In this document: positions 47,441 through 60,620 of the stretch, in pieces
Layout of the letters: each line of letters starts with the position of its first letter
Numbering within the stretch: position 1 is the stretch's first letter
NCBI GenBank assembly: GCA_036345935.2
Contig: JADWOT020000004.1
Coordinates: 2,966,418 to 3,030,417 of the forward strand
DNA from: Taenia hydatigena
Lineage: Eukaryota; Platyhelminthes; Cestoda; Cyclophyllidea; Taeniidae
Direction: 5' to 3'
DNA length: 64,000 bases
Position numbers and translations under genes: made by a program
The notes under the pieces: model-generated
What the model was told of the DNA's origin: nothing
Seen by the model: the letters and a program-made list of their open reading frames with translations, nothing else
Database searches by the model: none

Positions 47441-49429
47441 ATAGCATGTTTGACCATAATTTTTTTTAACGCATTTGCTGATCAGTTTCCGCGTTATCTA
47501 GACTCTTATATAATTGTCTGCAAATTTTTTATAGACACATAAACTTTTTATGGTTCCATCTTTAACGATGAACTGCATTTGATTTTATATGTTTGCATCA
47601 ACCATATCTGCTATCGCTTTGAAGCAAAATTTGGCTTTTTATTGCTATTTAGTGTTCCTAAAGTTAGAAAGGTGTTTAATCAGCAGTTTTTCATCCGCCA
47701 TGGCAGTTTCAAGGTCATGGGCTGTACTTAGTATATTGTCTGCCGATGTCGTGGGTATGTTGCGCGCTTTGTTTACGGCAGTATTCAGGCTAAATAGGCT
47801 CTTTTGGTTAAAGAATGAAGAAGAACCGCAAAATTTTAGGCTTTACTCGGCACCAACGATGGTTTGGATCTTAATGATGACAAGAATGCTCTTGTCGATT
47901 GTGGTGCATTTAATGAGCCCTGAGAGTTTGCAAAAAGTGATGGATTTGAAGTGTGACCTCCCTATTGTTCTCCACTGTGCGATGATACAGGTGTGTTTAG
48001 GCTTACAAGTTGGCATGCTCTATGCTGTGCTTCGACGAACTAGTCTTGTACCCTTTTTCAAGGCCTTTTCCCAAATTCAGCGCGACAGCTGCATTTCCCC
48101 AAGCTGTTGCAACAACCGTATCGTTGGAATCTGTCGTGCTAATTGGACGCGAATAAAGCTGCAGCACTCTCTAAAGGGGTGCTTGAGTGTTTTTCTTTCA
48201 TTGACGAACAGAATGTGGTCATCTGCAGTATTCACAGGCGCGATCTGAATAAGCTTGGGCCAAGGCCGTAAGAATTCTGCTTCGAAGAGATGTCAACTTG
48301 CAGTGTACGCCGTCGTCACACTAAACGTCTATCTGCTGGTTTGGTCGACATGGCTTGTTTAAGCCTCAGCTTGTTCCTGCAGATGCAAGAATGTTATTCG
48401 AATCGAACATTTTTTGGCGTAGCTGAGGGGTGGATGCAAATATCGAATTCTGCTGCAAAAATGATGACGCCTGAACAAATGAATTACCGTGCTATCTATG
48501 TTTCCTCCGAGCCTGCAAGGGACAGGTATTTCGTTGAGGCTGTGCCACTGCTGATGGGCGCTTTGGCAGTCAGCGTTCGCTGATGAGTTATTGCCAAAAC
48601 TGTTGGAAGTCTGCAGAGTAGGACGCAAGCGGTGTTGTGCAGTTACTCCTGCGTTGTGACGTGGCAGGCAACAAGGGCAACGTCAGAGGGTGCAGTGATT
48701 GTGGATAGGTGGAGGAAGGAACCCGCCAATTCATAGGTGCGTATAAATGCACATTTATGCACGGTTGAAAAGTCTCGATTTGCTGTTTGCCTGCTTTGAT
48801 GAGGTGTGAGGCCTGACTGCAAAGTGCCGTCTTTTGTACCAGCTACAGACACTGCCTGTTGAATGTGAATTCAGCGCTGGTTCAGGGCTAACTCTGACTC
48901 TTCTTGCTTTCCCACTTTCCACATGTCCCACTTGTTTGATGCCATAAGTTGTCGAGTTGCTTTCATTCAGCATTGGTACACATTAAGTATTGGCAATTCT
49001 GACTTGTGCTTATTGATATCTAGTCATACAAATGACTGGATTTGTCCATTTCGTGCACCTTGTTTGTTTTACCGTCTTGAAGGATAAATAGTGTATGTTC
49101 GTCTGTTACTTGTGCTATCATTCTAGCCCAAACGGGAAATATTGTATTTAGTAGGATTCAATGAGTATACACGGGCTTTTAGAGTTTGATTGGGACAAGT
49201 TGCTTGTACTTATTACAAAGTATGCTGAATTGGTTATTACGCGTAATATGCATAGTCTTTGATTGCTGTCATGCGCGTGTCTCATGCAGCGGAGCCGAGG
49301 GTGCACTGGGTATCGAGGGGGGAGAAGGGGGTGCCACCGACATAGATATGCCCAAGTTTTAGTGCATACGGGCTCCAACCCTATGTTTGAGCGCCAGACG
49401 ATATTGAACATTATTTCTTGTTGATTTTA

Positions 49430-50180
49430 TTCATTTCTGCAATTTCCTCGCAAAGCTAATGCTTATGGGAGAAGTTTAAAGGCGTCTGCATGGCGAGGTG
49501 GGATCTCTTGTCTTCTGTTAGCTTGCGAAGAGTAGACGTCAGTCCATTAAGAGGCTCCTGATGAGACGTTAGGGTTTCCGCGTTTCGGATTCAACTATTA
49601 CGTGTGAAGTCAAGTAGGCTGGCTATTTTTCTCAAAAGGCAAGTTTTGCAATGATTCTGCCAGATCGCCTTTCACAGCACTTGATTTGATTCTTAGGGGC
49701 TCTTCTTCGGTTCTTTGGTCTGGCAGGCAATCTTGACATATTGATATTACTCCTGTCTCCGAGCTTGTACTTAATTCATCAGTATGTCCAAGCCTTTTTC
49801 ACATCATTTTAGTTTTAAGCTCTGAAGCGTAGCCTCGCTTAATCGATCTAGCTCCACGCTCCGTTGTCATCAGAAGAAAATGGGTCATTTCATGCCTTAA
49901 CTTGAGTCTATAAGTGCTTGTCATCCTCAAAGTGAGGAGATTGTTAAGCTGTTTCTATGCGCTTCATTTGTAATAATTATTTACCAAGCTGTTGATGAGC
50001 TCTTAATGTACGCTTTTTCCCACAGTCAACCATACTGTTTTCACTTTCACTTAAAACTGCGTTTTTGAGGAAGCTAGTCTCCTAGGTGTTAGTCAGAGCT
50101 ACCATGTGTGTTATTTCCCACATCCCATGCAGAGGCTAGAGTTTGTCTTCATGCAGAGCGGCGGGACGAGGGATTGTGGT
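49430..50180. mobile_element. 0.75-kb insertion present only in B2
   Basis: In B1 (near 24,875) CTGCAG is followed directly by CAAAATCAAC. In B2 the same flanks are about 750 bp apart. The inserted DNA has no long open frame, recognised termini or target duplication. Alternatively B1 suffered a deletion; a third copy would decide. Confidence 0.5.
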
Positions 50181-53100
50181 CTACAGCAGCCCGTGTGTAG
50201 GATGATGTTTGGAAAAGACAGTTCCTTACCTATCGCATCACTTCGGTTTTCCAAGCATCCCGATGGTGGTGTCCATCTAGTTGGACACGATAGAGAAGAG
50301 GATACTTTAATAGCAGGCGCACCTGAAGATACTGAGCAGTTGTGCGGTAGATATAATGGGAGGGGTGGAGTGTTGTGGTGGTGTGGTTAAGCCGCCTAAG
50401 TCCCTCGCGCATTACTCAGAGACTGATTTTGACATGCATGGCAGATTGGTCATAAAGGTACTTCCTCTTTCCATCTATCCCCATCATCCGTTATCCTCAG
50501 AATCAAAAGGCAGTTTTAAAGCTCAACTTGCTGGAAACATTAACACGAATGCACTCGTGCCTTGCACAATTGTACGGTAGGGTATGCTGGGTGTCAGTTG
50601 GACACTGGGTATCGGGGATTATACCTCACCACTAAGCGTTGTCAGGAAGTACCACTGTATGAATGGGCTGAAAATCAACGTTTGCAGGGATGCCACCGAT
50701 CGGAAGGCGTATACACCACTCAAATGTCTAATTGCCGAATGTATTGACGTCTCCTGTCGGTACTCGTGTCCACGAGTGTAGACGCCTTCCTTCACAAGAA
50801 ACTCGGTTCATCACCGCACCTCGTTGTGCATGGGCGCTGCTGCTGTTCTGTGACATTCTTGATCAACGAATTCTACTTAGGGTATAACGTGAGCTAGCGC
50901 CTACCACTTCACATGATACCGCTGTTTCATGATTCCATTGACAAATTTGGAACCAGCACCCCATTTTAGACCTCATTTTCTTTCGTATTTAATGCGAGTT
51001 TCCTTAGCCCCTGTTTATTGTCATGGTTTCGTAGGTTCAGATGTCAATAGTGCGGATCAGTGGAGACGTGAGATCCACTATCCAAAGCGGGTTATAACGG
51101 CGACTTGTCGGTGTGGATCCTGGAGTTCATGCGTTGATGGGGAAAGGGGCACTAGGATGATCAACCGTGTCTTCCGGTAGCACCCGAATTAAGAGCAGCT
51201 CAAAACCCCTTCAATTTTTACATCACCACTTTTGATGTCTATATCTCTCTTTCAAGCTGTGATTACGTCTCGACAATGCTGTGCCTTTCTGTACAGTTCC
51301 CATCAGTGGTAAATTAAAAGCTGTTAGTCATTTATTTGTGTTTCTTCGCAAACAAAGGCAAGTTAGGATTGGGCAAGCTTGCGTGGGTGGTGATCAATTT
51401 GCTTGTTGATTTGTGTGGGCGAGGCGTGTGTGAGCTGAGATGATACACTGGTAAGTTTTGGGTAAGGCATCATCACCTGTGGCATGGGTGTTTGAACTCC
51501 CACCTGGCAAATCAAAGCTGCCTAATGATTCTGCAGTCTGAAGTGTCGATCTCTGTGGATTAAGCACGAGATGTTTTTATGATCTGTGGCATAGCTCTCC
51601 GGTCGTGCTTAGAATCGTCGAGCGCCTCTTCTGTTATTTTATGGCTCATTAGCTTGTCAGAAAAGTCGCTTTAGGATGATTTAGATTAATGATGAGGGTG
51701 CACCTGTCGCATTTCGCTTTGAACTGATTATTAAATAGTGTGCATTAGTGCATAGGCTATGCAAATTAGGTGTTGGTTAGTTTGGGTTGGGTTGAAATAT
51801 TTATGTAAATGTACTGCGACAGAATGAGATATTTCGTTGCAAAAAGTAAATATGGTGACGTTAGTCAAAGCCTATTTTTTTTAATCATGGGTAGTTTGAG
51901 TCAATGGGCCACGCCAACTTTCATCGTATTCATTTTGTACTCCGAACTAATTCAACGTAGGAAATTGTCCCACTTTTTGTCAATGCAATTGGCATCATTT
52001 GAGAAATAAAAATAAATGCATTATTTCATCCTACGCAAACACTTTTCATGTGATCTCTACCGTCCTCTGGGCATAAATGTTGCGCCTTAGCCTAAAGTGC
52101 AGAATTTGATGAATGTCGATGCTTAATGCTTAAAAAAATGCAAGACATGAGTGGTCCTGCTGAGTGAACTGCATGTTCTTGATGCGCAATGAGGCACTTA
52201 TGTGTCATCCACAGATGGGATTACGCTACTAACACTGGGACAGCTACTGGCAAGGACGCATGTTTTGCAGTTTGACACCTGATCCAGTCCAACACTTCCA
52301 TCAAATGAAGAAGAGGTTGTCTACTCATTTTTGCTATCAGTAGTTATGCAACGACGACTAACGGCAATGTGGCATGCTGTGTATTTACTACCATTTGGTC
52401 GTCGAGCTGATACGCAGTGTTTGGCGTTTGTGCGAGCAATCAAGTAAGTCTGTGATTTCATTTTTCCATGACCTCAGATTCGCAGCGAACGCAATTAAGT
52501 TCCACTCATGAAGAAGTCATCATTTAAGATGGTTGAGAATAGAACTGTTTGGTAGGTGAAAAATGCCATTTTGGTGGCAAAAGTGCACATTCCAAAGCCC
52601 ATGTATTCATCCACGAACTTTAGCGTCAATGAGACGGGTTCACTTGTTGGCTATCACTTTGAAGTGTCCATAGAAAAGTGTTCCGATCATGCTTTTCCTT
52701 AAAAGGATTTCATAATACATCTAGGTGATGTTTCCCTCTTGGACAGGGATATTCCGGAGCATGCTGCTGATTGGGGCTTTGTGTTGTTCGGGTTCTGAGG
52801 GGCACGTGCAACTCCAGATGCAATAAAGGGTCGATTTCTGCTCTGCATTTTTAAGTGGCTTTGGTCGTATCTTTTGGCCCGTGTATATTGTCATTACACA
52901 TAAGGATAAGGCGTAAGTGAAGACCTCGCGAACACCAAACAACCAGACAGATTTCCCTAGTATTCCAAGCCTGGCAAGTCTCTACAGAAGTTTCGGTAGA
53001 TTTTACAAAGGTTGCAAGGCCCTTGCATAAATCGTTAGGAATGTGGGGAAGATTTTTAAAATGGGAATGAGCGTGATAATGCATTCACCCAGCTTACTGA

Positions 53101-54936
53101 TTCCTGGTGCTAGCGACGCAGTATTGTACTGCGTACTCTCATGAAAGGCAGAGGAACAGAGAAGTGAGAGTATCCGTCATCGCTGTACCAGATCAGCAAA
53201 ATGTGTGATAGAGGGGTGCAACCTAACGTAACCTATTTGTCACCTTCTTGATGGTGGTGCACACCAGCCATCACCCCATAGCAAGGACGCCCACAATGGG
53301 AACGAGTCATCGCGCGTTGGATAGTACGTTTAAAAGCAAGGCGAGGGATAGACTGTCTTGTTGCACGCTGGTACGAGGAGCTGTAACGGTACGATTTTAC
53401 AGTGCAGTGCGAAAGGGGAAATATGCATTGCACTATAGTCACCCTAGCCTGCAGACCAGTCACAGCAGAAACAGGTGGTGGTGGGGTGAAGTTGAGGCTC
53501 CATTGTGAGGCGAGGGCATTAAGAATCACAAAGGAAATACGTAAGGCACGGATTGCGACACGGCTCTGGACTACGAGAGATTCCTTGCATCCTCTGAAGA
53601 ACCCACATTCAAAGAGGCGAATTCGTCCAGCATGACCTCTGGCCTGAGATGACTTCTAGATATAAGGGTGCAGTTTTACAGAGCTTAGTTCAGAGGCACT
53701 AAAGCTCCGTCGCAATTTTGTTTGGAGTCAGATGATATCAAGTTCCCGAAAAGTAGTAAAAATCGGTGCCTTTATTCAAGTCCAGAGAAGTTATTTTGTG
53801 TTAACCAGGGTATTTTGACAGCAGCTGCTAAGCTCTAAGTCAGAAGAGAAGAGTTAATTTCTAAAAGGGACGAGTACTCCACAATATTTCTTCACATTAT
53901 CCTATAACACGCTTCTCACATTGTGTGGATGGAACTGGGCAGACGCACCAGTGCACACAAGAAGGAATGGGTGCAGGAAGAGCAGTAAGGTGTATTTTTT
54001 TCTTTCGTTATCAGTAATATGAGTCGACTGTGTGTAAGTTTATCTGGGTTGCTCATGGGTATAGCCGCGTCCTTTGGGGGACACTTCAAATTCATCCGCA
54101 ATTCTAATGGTGGCGAAACAGCTAAGTTGGCTTTAGTGCCTTACTGGTTGGATCAGGTGCTTTCCGTAAAAGCTAGGACTACTTTGGCATTGTGTAGACA
54201 AAATGACCCCAGGTATTGTGTCTTAAGCCATTTCTGGACACTGCTCAGCTTTTTCCCCCTATGCAGACCTCTGACAATGCGTAGTGCTGCCTTCTCAACC
54301 CATAACTTGTCAGTTTTGCGTGAGTCAATCTACGTTATTGTAAATTTTCGTGGCAACCTGCTCCGACTCCTTTGACCGCCTTCAAATTTCACTTGATGCA
54401 GTGGGGCTGAAATTAAAAGGAATGTGGCGAGATAGGTAGGACATGGAAAAGACGTGGAAGCAGTATGTTTGTGCAACGAGTTGGAGCAACAGCAACGACT
54501 AGAGCATGACTTTCAATTGATTCTCCCGGCTATGCGAGGAGAGGATTTCATTTCGACGCCTCATGCACTCTCCCTCTTTGCTGCATCACTAGGCGAGCTC
54601 ACTACACCACAACCTATTCGCCTGCCTCCAGCTCACCTACCCATACATCCACCCACTTGCCAGGCTCCATTTCCTCACCATTCCATTTACTTTCCACCAT
54701 TACGCATCCTCCACTGCTCTAGCGCATGCCAGTGTAAACAGATGTGCAATGCCCGCCAAGCATGGTGGCGGCCTGTGGTGCCACACAATGGAATGGAAAT
54801 GAGGATGTCGTGCAGCGGGGAGGAGTGTTTGCAATCGTTAAGGTGAGGTGGATTGCAGTGCAGAGCAGACCGATAGGTAAGCAGGTAGGTAGGTGGAGCA
54901 AAAGGGGTGAACGAGAAAGTAAAGGAAGGAGAGAGG

Positions 54937-55056
54937 ACCAGCAACACTGAGCATTCCCAGCCGATCACCCATGCAAGTACTAACCCGACTCGACGTAGCT
55001 TACTTTCGTGATCGGACGAGAACCGCTGTTTCCCACGCGGTATGGTCGCTGTTGAT
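54937..55056 (-). rRNA. Diverged 5S rRNA gene, copy in B2
   Basis: Partner of 20,230-20,349, differing at about four of 120 positions. Two differences (GAAAGTAAGC and TACGTCGAGT) are closer to the usual eukaryotic 5S than the B1 copy. Box C again reads TTAGTACTTGCATGGGTGAT. It lacks the downstream TTTT found in B1; only TTT runs occur nearby, so termination by RNA polymerase III may be weaker. Functional status is unknown. Confidence 0.75.
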
Positions 55057-55964
55057 GGCATTGTTTTGCACTACCTAGCCTCCTCCATACTCCATCACTC
55101 ACTTCCCATTATCACCCTCTCCTCCACTCCCTCAAATCATCCTTTCCCTTGTTGTGCGTGCTAGCTATTACTTCCCTTAATTCTTGACAATCACTCAGCG
55201 CCATTCGCATTATCCAAATTTTTTATGATATTAGTGCTGCCTATTGGACACAGGCACAGCTGTAGTACCCTTCGGAAGGGCACTTCGTTTTGCTTTCCTT
55301 CGTCAATGGACCGACGCAAATCGAACAAGCCTAGGCCGAGATGGTGTGGTGTCTCTTACGGTTGAGATTTTTGAAGAATCTCACCTTGGTTGTGAATGTT
55401 TCTGCACGTCTCATTTGCTTCAACATGTACGTGAATGCTTCTTGGTTCGAAGGTCGCTTGCACGGGTGATGGATGGGCGATTTCCTACGTGGACCACTTG
55501 TTCCTTTGGATCTTGAACAAACGTCTATACTACCGTTTGCGCTGTTTTTGCGTGACGCTAAGCGATCGTCAGTCAGCACTGGTGTGTACTATACGCTGAC
55601 AGCTCTAACTTTTTGCTCATTGAATCCTATTCATTCTATTGACTGAAATCTTCCAACCTCAAAATGGACCATTTTACCTGATCTTGATTCCCTTTTAGAG
55701 AGTACTCAGTGTGCTTTTACTCCCTCGTTTTGTCTCAGCTTGGTGATAAAAGGTCGTGTTTGGCGAGTTTTAATGTGTGCATTTTTGTTTCATTAGAATT
55801 ATAACTAGAGCATCGTTAGGGTGTTTAGCCCACAATATCCAAGAACCACTGCTACCGGATTGAGCATGCTGGGTGTTGGTAGGTAAGGTACAGTGAAACC
55901 TAATTCTCATCACTCTGCACAAATACAATCCACCTGACATCTTCTAAATTTGGCACGACACTAT

Positions 55965-56240
55965 TCAAAACAAGGAGAACAGAGGTGTAAGGAAGGAATG
56001 GTCGTGAGACGAAGATCTCATAAATGTATTCAGATGATATAACCTTCTAGGCTGCGCATGTACAATGAAATAGAATTTCAGCAGACACGCTTTGGACTAA
56101 ATGACCTGGTGTGTAGCAAGTCAAGCGACATCAAGGCTAAACCACAAACCGACCGCATTAATCATGCGAGGTTTTCAGCGACTGCCTCGTAAACACGGTG
56201 AGTGGGCTGCTTACGATCCACAAAGAACAGCTACTCAGAC
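55965..56240. mobile_element. 276-bp insertion present only in B2
   Basis: B1 (near 19,268) joins GACACTAT and CGACTA directly on the matching strand, while B2 has about 276 bp between them. No terminal repeats were recognised. A deletion in B1 is the alternative. Confidence 0.45.
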
Positions 56241-57505
56241 CGACTAGTGGAGTCGATTTGTGGCAACTCATGCTCCATCCAGTGCTGATAGCGCTATTAC
56301 TCCAAACACTGGGCTATCGTGAATTCTCCAACTGTTGGAGATAAGTGCATCCTTAGCAAAGGTCCTAGTTACGCGTATTTTAATGTCCCACATCCATGTC
56401 TGGTTAGTGGACATTTTGAACATCACGTCCTTGTCCATCTTATCCTCATCAGTTGAAATCCTGCCCCATAACTATCATTTATGTACCCCCACTCTTATGC
56501 GTTGGCAAATGGTCACCCTCATCAAAGTCATGTCCATCGCAAAAATCAACACCCATAATCCGCACCGAACTTATTCCATTCTGTGGCGCCCAAAGAACTT
56601 CACCACTTCTACTCTGCGGCACATTAAGTGGCAGTCAGCACTGTGTGCATACATAGGCCATTTAAATATCGAAATTGCCACCAAGTCATACGATTCATCG
56701 CGGTTCAATTACGTCAATTTGCCCAACTCTAATTGCCAAAACACCAGTGCACCATTTATATTCGGAACTGCATCCGCAAAAGAGGCACAATAACGCAACA
56801 TATTGTTTGCTTCAAATCTTGGACAAATCAAATGACATTTGGGAGATCTCCAATAGCATACCGCATTTGTTAATTAACACTGGTGAGGTCAGGATATGGT
56901 TAAGCGCGGGTTGCACGTGAACTAGCCAGTCAGATATCTTGCCAGTCAGAGTGTAGACACAACTTCAGAAGAATGATAACATTGCAGTAACCAAAGTAGT
57001 TGATCAGTGATGGGTTTTGTGCCACCTCTACCAACCTACAACAGAAGTCTAAGCCACTAATATCCAGCAAAATAGGATGAAAAGGCAAATAATTATGCTG
57101 CAATGCACAAACCCTTCTCAGATGCTAAGAGCGCAACCTCCGAAACTTGATTACGACTATATGTCTACACTTAACTACTTTCCAGATATATCCCACTTTA
57201 AGTATGTCAACATTCCCACGAATTGTAGAGCGTTGGCAATCGTAGTGCTTGCAAAAGATGGACGCCTAAGTTCCACTCCATTTTCGCTCCCTTCTAGAGA
57301 GGCATGCAAATACCTAAGACAGAGATCACCCACTCTCTTGGGCAACAGCGAAGAAGGCACTGATTATGTTAGAGTTATCTGCAACATAAAATGACTTGGC
57401 ACTCAAAGCTGGAAGGAAAGTGGACGCAGTGGGATAAGGATGAGACGTGCTCGACGCCAACGACGTCAGAACAAATGCAACCAGTCCAGGCGGTGATTGC
57501 TAGGC

Positions 57506-58741
57506 TCAATTCCACAACACGCATTTCGGCAGAGTTCTGTCTTTAGGATCTTTCAACACCAATGTCGGCAGCACTTTTTTGCATGTAGGCTTTTTGACGC
57601 ATTGTTTGCGGAAACAGAAGTATCCCTTCGGGCATTTGCTGCAACTGGCTCCATATGTATACGGCAGTCTTCCATGGTAGTTCCCCCTAAAAGGATTCAC
57701 TACATCTGTCACAATCGCACAAACCAAAGATGTGCTGTTCCAACAGCTGAACAGTCATCCACTCAGTCTGTCAGTCAGCAAATCCAGCAATCTTCTTTAA
57801 AGAAAATCACACTTACGCAGGCTTGTATTGACACACTGTAAAGTATTGTGGATTTCTCCACTCAGGCCGCATGTAATTGCATTGTCGCATGGCGCAACCC
57901 ACCAGATTTGAAGTCGCCCAAACCATCTGGTTATGCACAGAGAAAGCATGACGAGCTATGCTACTTAGTGCTTTGCCACATAATACCATGTACTTTACTT
58001 CTACCCATTTGCTCCCACCCCCTGTATTAACATGCAAGTATTCATTTAATACTTGGGAAAAATGACTACAAAACACCCCGAATGGCATCTATGCGCTGCG
58101 TCCAACTAGCAGCGTGCACATGCCGCTCTCTCACCTGTGTGTAATGGCCACACACGTAGCTACAGGAGTTGTTGAAGTAGCTGTAATACTTGTATTCGTC
58201 CCTCCAGCCACAAGCGGCTTCGGTGATAGCTGGCTTGAAACCACCGACAGCTGCTATATTCTGGCCAAGTCCCTTGTACTGTGGATATTGCGTCCAATCG
58301 GGATGCTCGAATCTGCATCGACTGGCCCAATAATCTGCTAGTAGTTCCAGTTCATTCGAGTACTCCTGGATAAGTAGAAACGAACGTTATCAAATGTTGC
58401 TAAGTGTACTATTACGTGGGGTAACATGAAGTGCGGACAAGTGTGCTGCTAACTACGGCCATGAGGAGAAGGTACGCACCATTAGTAGCATATCGCTGGC
58501 AGGCGGGTGCACCTTTTCTCGAACTTCCAAATGAGCCTCTAGCATTTGGGCCTGTTCTACATCTGTGGACACCTGATGCGATGCAGCAGATAGGAGAGTA
58601 ATCAGGCTGATGACTATCACAAAGAGACCTGGCAAGCAAAAATTATGCAGAGTCACTACTTTGCTTGTGCAGATCAACATTTATGTGAGAGATTGGCATT
58701 CACTCTGTAATTGTCAACTCACCGTTCCTTGGGCATATCAT
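57506..58741 (-). CDS. CAP/venom-allergen-like (VAL) secreted protein, intact copy
   Basis: Five exons, all GT-AG: 58,723-58,741, 58,480-58,628, 58,135-58,365, 57,817-57,926 and 57,506-57,734, giving about 245 aa. The 19-nt first exon (MICPRN plus one base) joins the second in frame to make a classic signal peptide (LFVIVISLITLLSAAS). The CAP domain follows: LEAHLEVRE, PPASDMLLM, ELELLADYWASRC, GLGQNIA, CGHYTQ across an intron into MVWATSNLVGCA (fits the CRISP/CAP signature), then VCQYKPA. A Cys-rich tail, YGASCSKCPKGYFCF, ends the protein. VAL proteins are secreted helminth CAP proteins, some of which bind lipids; the exact role is unknown. Least certain is the 5' end of the last exon, chosen because it keeps phase with an AACAG acceptor. 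Confidence 0.85.
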
Positions 58742-58778
58742 CTTGGCAAGTGGACTAGGAGGGCGAGAAAATCCCACC

Positions 58779-58786
58779 TATTTATA
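58779..58786 (-). promoter_or_regulatory. TATA box of the intact VAL gene
   Basis: TATAAATA on the minus strand, 37 bp before the predicted ATG at 58,741. Transcription starting about 30 bp downstream would give a very short leader. The pseudogene copy has TACAAATA here. Confidence 0.6.
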
Positions 58787-58827
58787 CGCGAAGCATGGCA
58801 TGGTGAAACATGGTGCGATAGTCTCGT

Positions 58828-58862
58828 CAATCATGGTAGGCCAAGCAGACCTACCATGATTG
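58828..58862. promoter_or_regulatory. Perfect 13-bp palindrome upstream of the intact VAL gene
   Basis: The arms CAATCATGGTAGG and CCTACCATGATTG surround a 9-bp spacer, 41 bp upstream of the TATA box. Identical arms and spacing occur at the other copy. Candidate dimeric transcription-factor site; the role is inferred. Confidence 0.5.
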
Positions 58863-59699
58863 TCAAACTGAATCATCCCTATTTCACAACGTTATGGCAA
58901 TAGCAAACTCCTCGCCATCACATGCTACACCGTGGGCAGATTTACACAAACAATGTGCCTATATCTCAGCCATTTAATAAGTGATTGTGTGGAACAGAAG
59001 CTCCACAGAAGATGTGATGCATTTTGAAGTGTCAATGCCATATCCTTTACAAGCAGACCAAAGCAGTGCGGCAGACGATCAGATTGAGCCGTCCTCGAGG
59101 TCTAGCAGACATCACCCCTATCATCACATGACGGCGACGATAACTCATTCCTTGTCTCCCTCATGTAGGTTCCACACTTACCAAGGCTTACACCCTCCCA
59201 TATTTGCTCCTACGTGCTACGTAACCAACTATGCCCTTTTCTACGCAACCCAGTCAGCCGAACACTCTGACACCAGGTGCAGGGATAACAAAATTACTCA
59301 CTTCGTTGGTGACTGTCAATGATCCAACGGTGCCAAGGAGACGGTGGGTGGTTGTATGCTTCTGTCAGAATGTGTGTGTGTGTGATGGAGAGAGGGATTT
59401 GGGTATGTTTGCAATGTATGCCTTACAACTTCATAATGCAGATGGACAGGGTCAACCGGAGGCTGAATATGAGTTTACCAAGCAGGTGATCGGAATCGCT
59501 ACGTCTTGTTGCCAAAATAGGTACTCAGGAGTAAGATCGCTACAAAATATAAGGTGTTCAACTTTAGACAACTATGACTCCTCCTTGGGGGAACGCACTG
59601 ACTGACGCCTATCACAATTGATCTGCTTCTTCTCTCGCACACAATCGGTAGTCTTTTCGCATTGCAATGAACCCATAATGAAGCCGCACGTTAAGATTG

Positions 59700-60620
59700 G
59701 CAAGACCTAATTCCGATTTGTGAGTTTTAACAATCTTTTGCTTTGATCAGCTTTACTATTTGATTAAGATGGAGTTGGTCGCTTAAGAACTAGAATTTTG
59801 CATTAAATGTCCAATTCCTTGCATCGCAGACATTCTCTGTGCACGAGTACTGTGGTTAGTAGTTGCGTATTTTAGTGTACCTTTTACGCATGCGGCGGGA
59901 ACACAGCTCTCGAATTTCGTCCCCGAGGAGCAGGCTGGTCCATCCGACGTCGGTGGAGGCCATCACATAACCTCCCATTGATAAGCTATCGATTCGCTGT
60001 TTCGTCTAAGACGATAATGATATCTCAGAAAGAACCAAAATTCTCATTACGATGGTAGGCGCAGGAAAATGGATGGAAATAAAGAAATCACTGCACTGCA
60101 CGCATCGCCTATAAATATTTTATTCAAAAAACCGTAATCACTTGTTTAAGTTGGATTCGAATTGAAATCAAGGTTGACGAGATACCGCATGAATGAAGAA
60201 TGCTAGACATGTAGATGCCACCGTCATTTATCGGCTGCCACATTATCTGGAATGCCATTCCACCGCCTAAAGCAAAGTCTGTCACACGAACCCGGCAAAC
60301 GCCAAGAAGTCTTCATGATTAGCTTGATTTCAAATAGTTAAGTTGTCAATTAATTGCTAATTATATGCATTTGGATTTTGCAATGATGCTCAAGTGGTCT
60401 GTTAATTTCTACTGACAAGGCAATATATATTCAAACGCAGTGGATCTATAAATTCACCGGCATTCAACTCCTTAATATCGCAACATTGCTTATATACCAA
60501 TTTCTTTACCTCATATGACACATAATTCAATCTTTTTGATAATAACATTGATAGTGCGAAAAATTTCATAAGGTTCTAAAGTGAATAAGGCGCTCCTGAT
60601 AATATTACTCATCCACTGAT
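59700..60620. repeat. Ancient duplicated segment P, copy in B2
   Basis: Mirror of 14,880-15,800, nearly identical to it, and a distant relative of 6,600-7,560. No intact gene. Confidence 0.5.
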
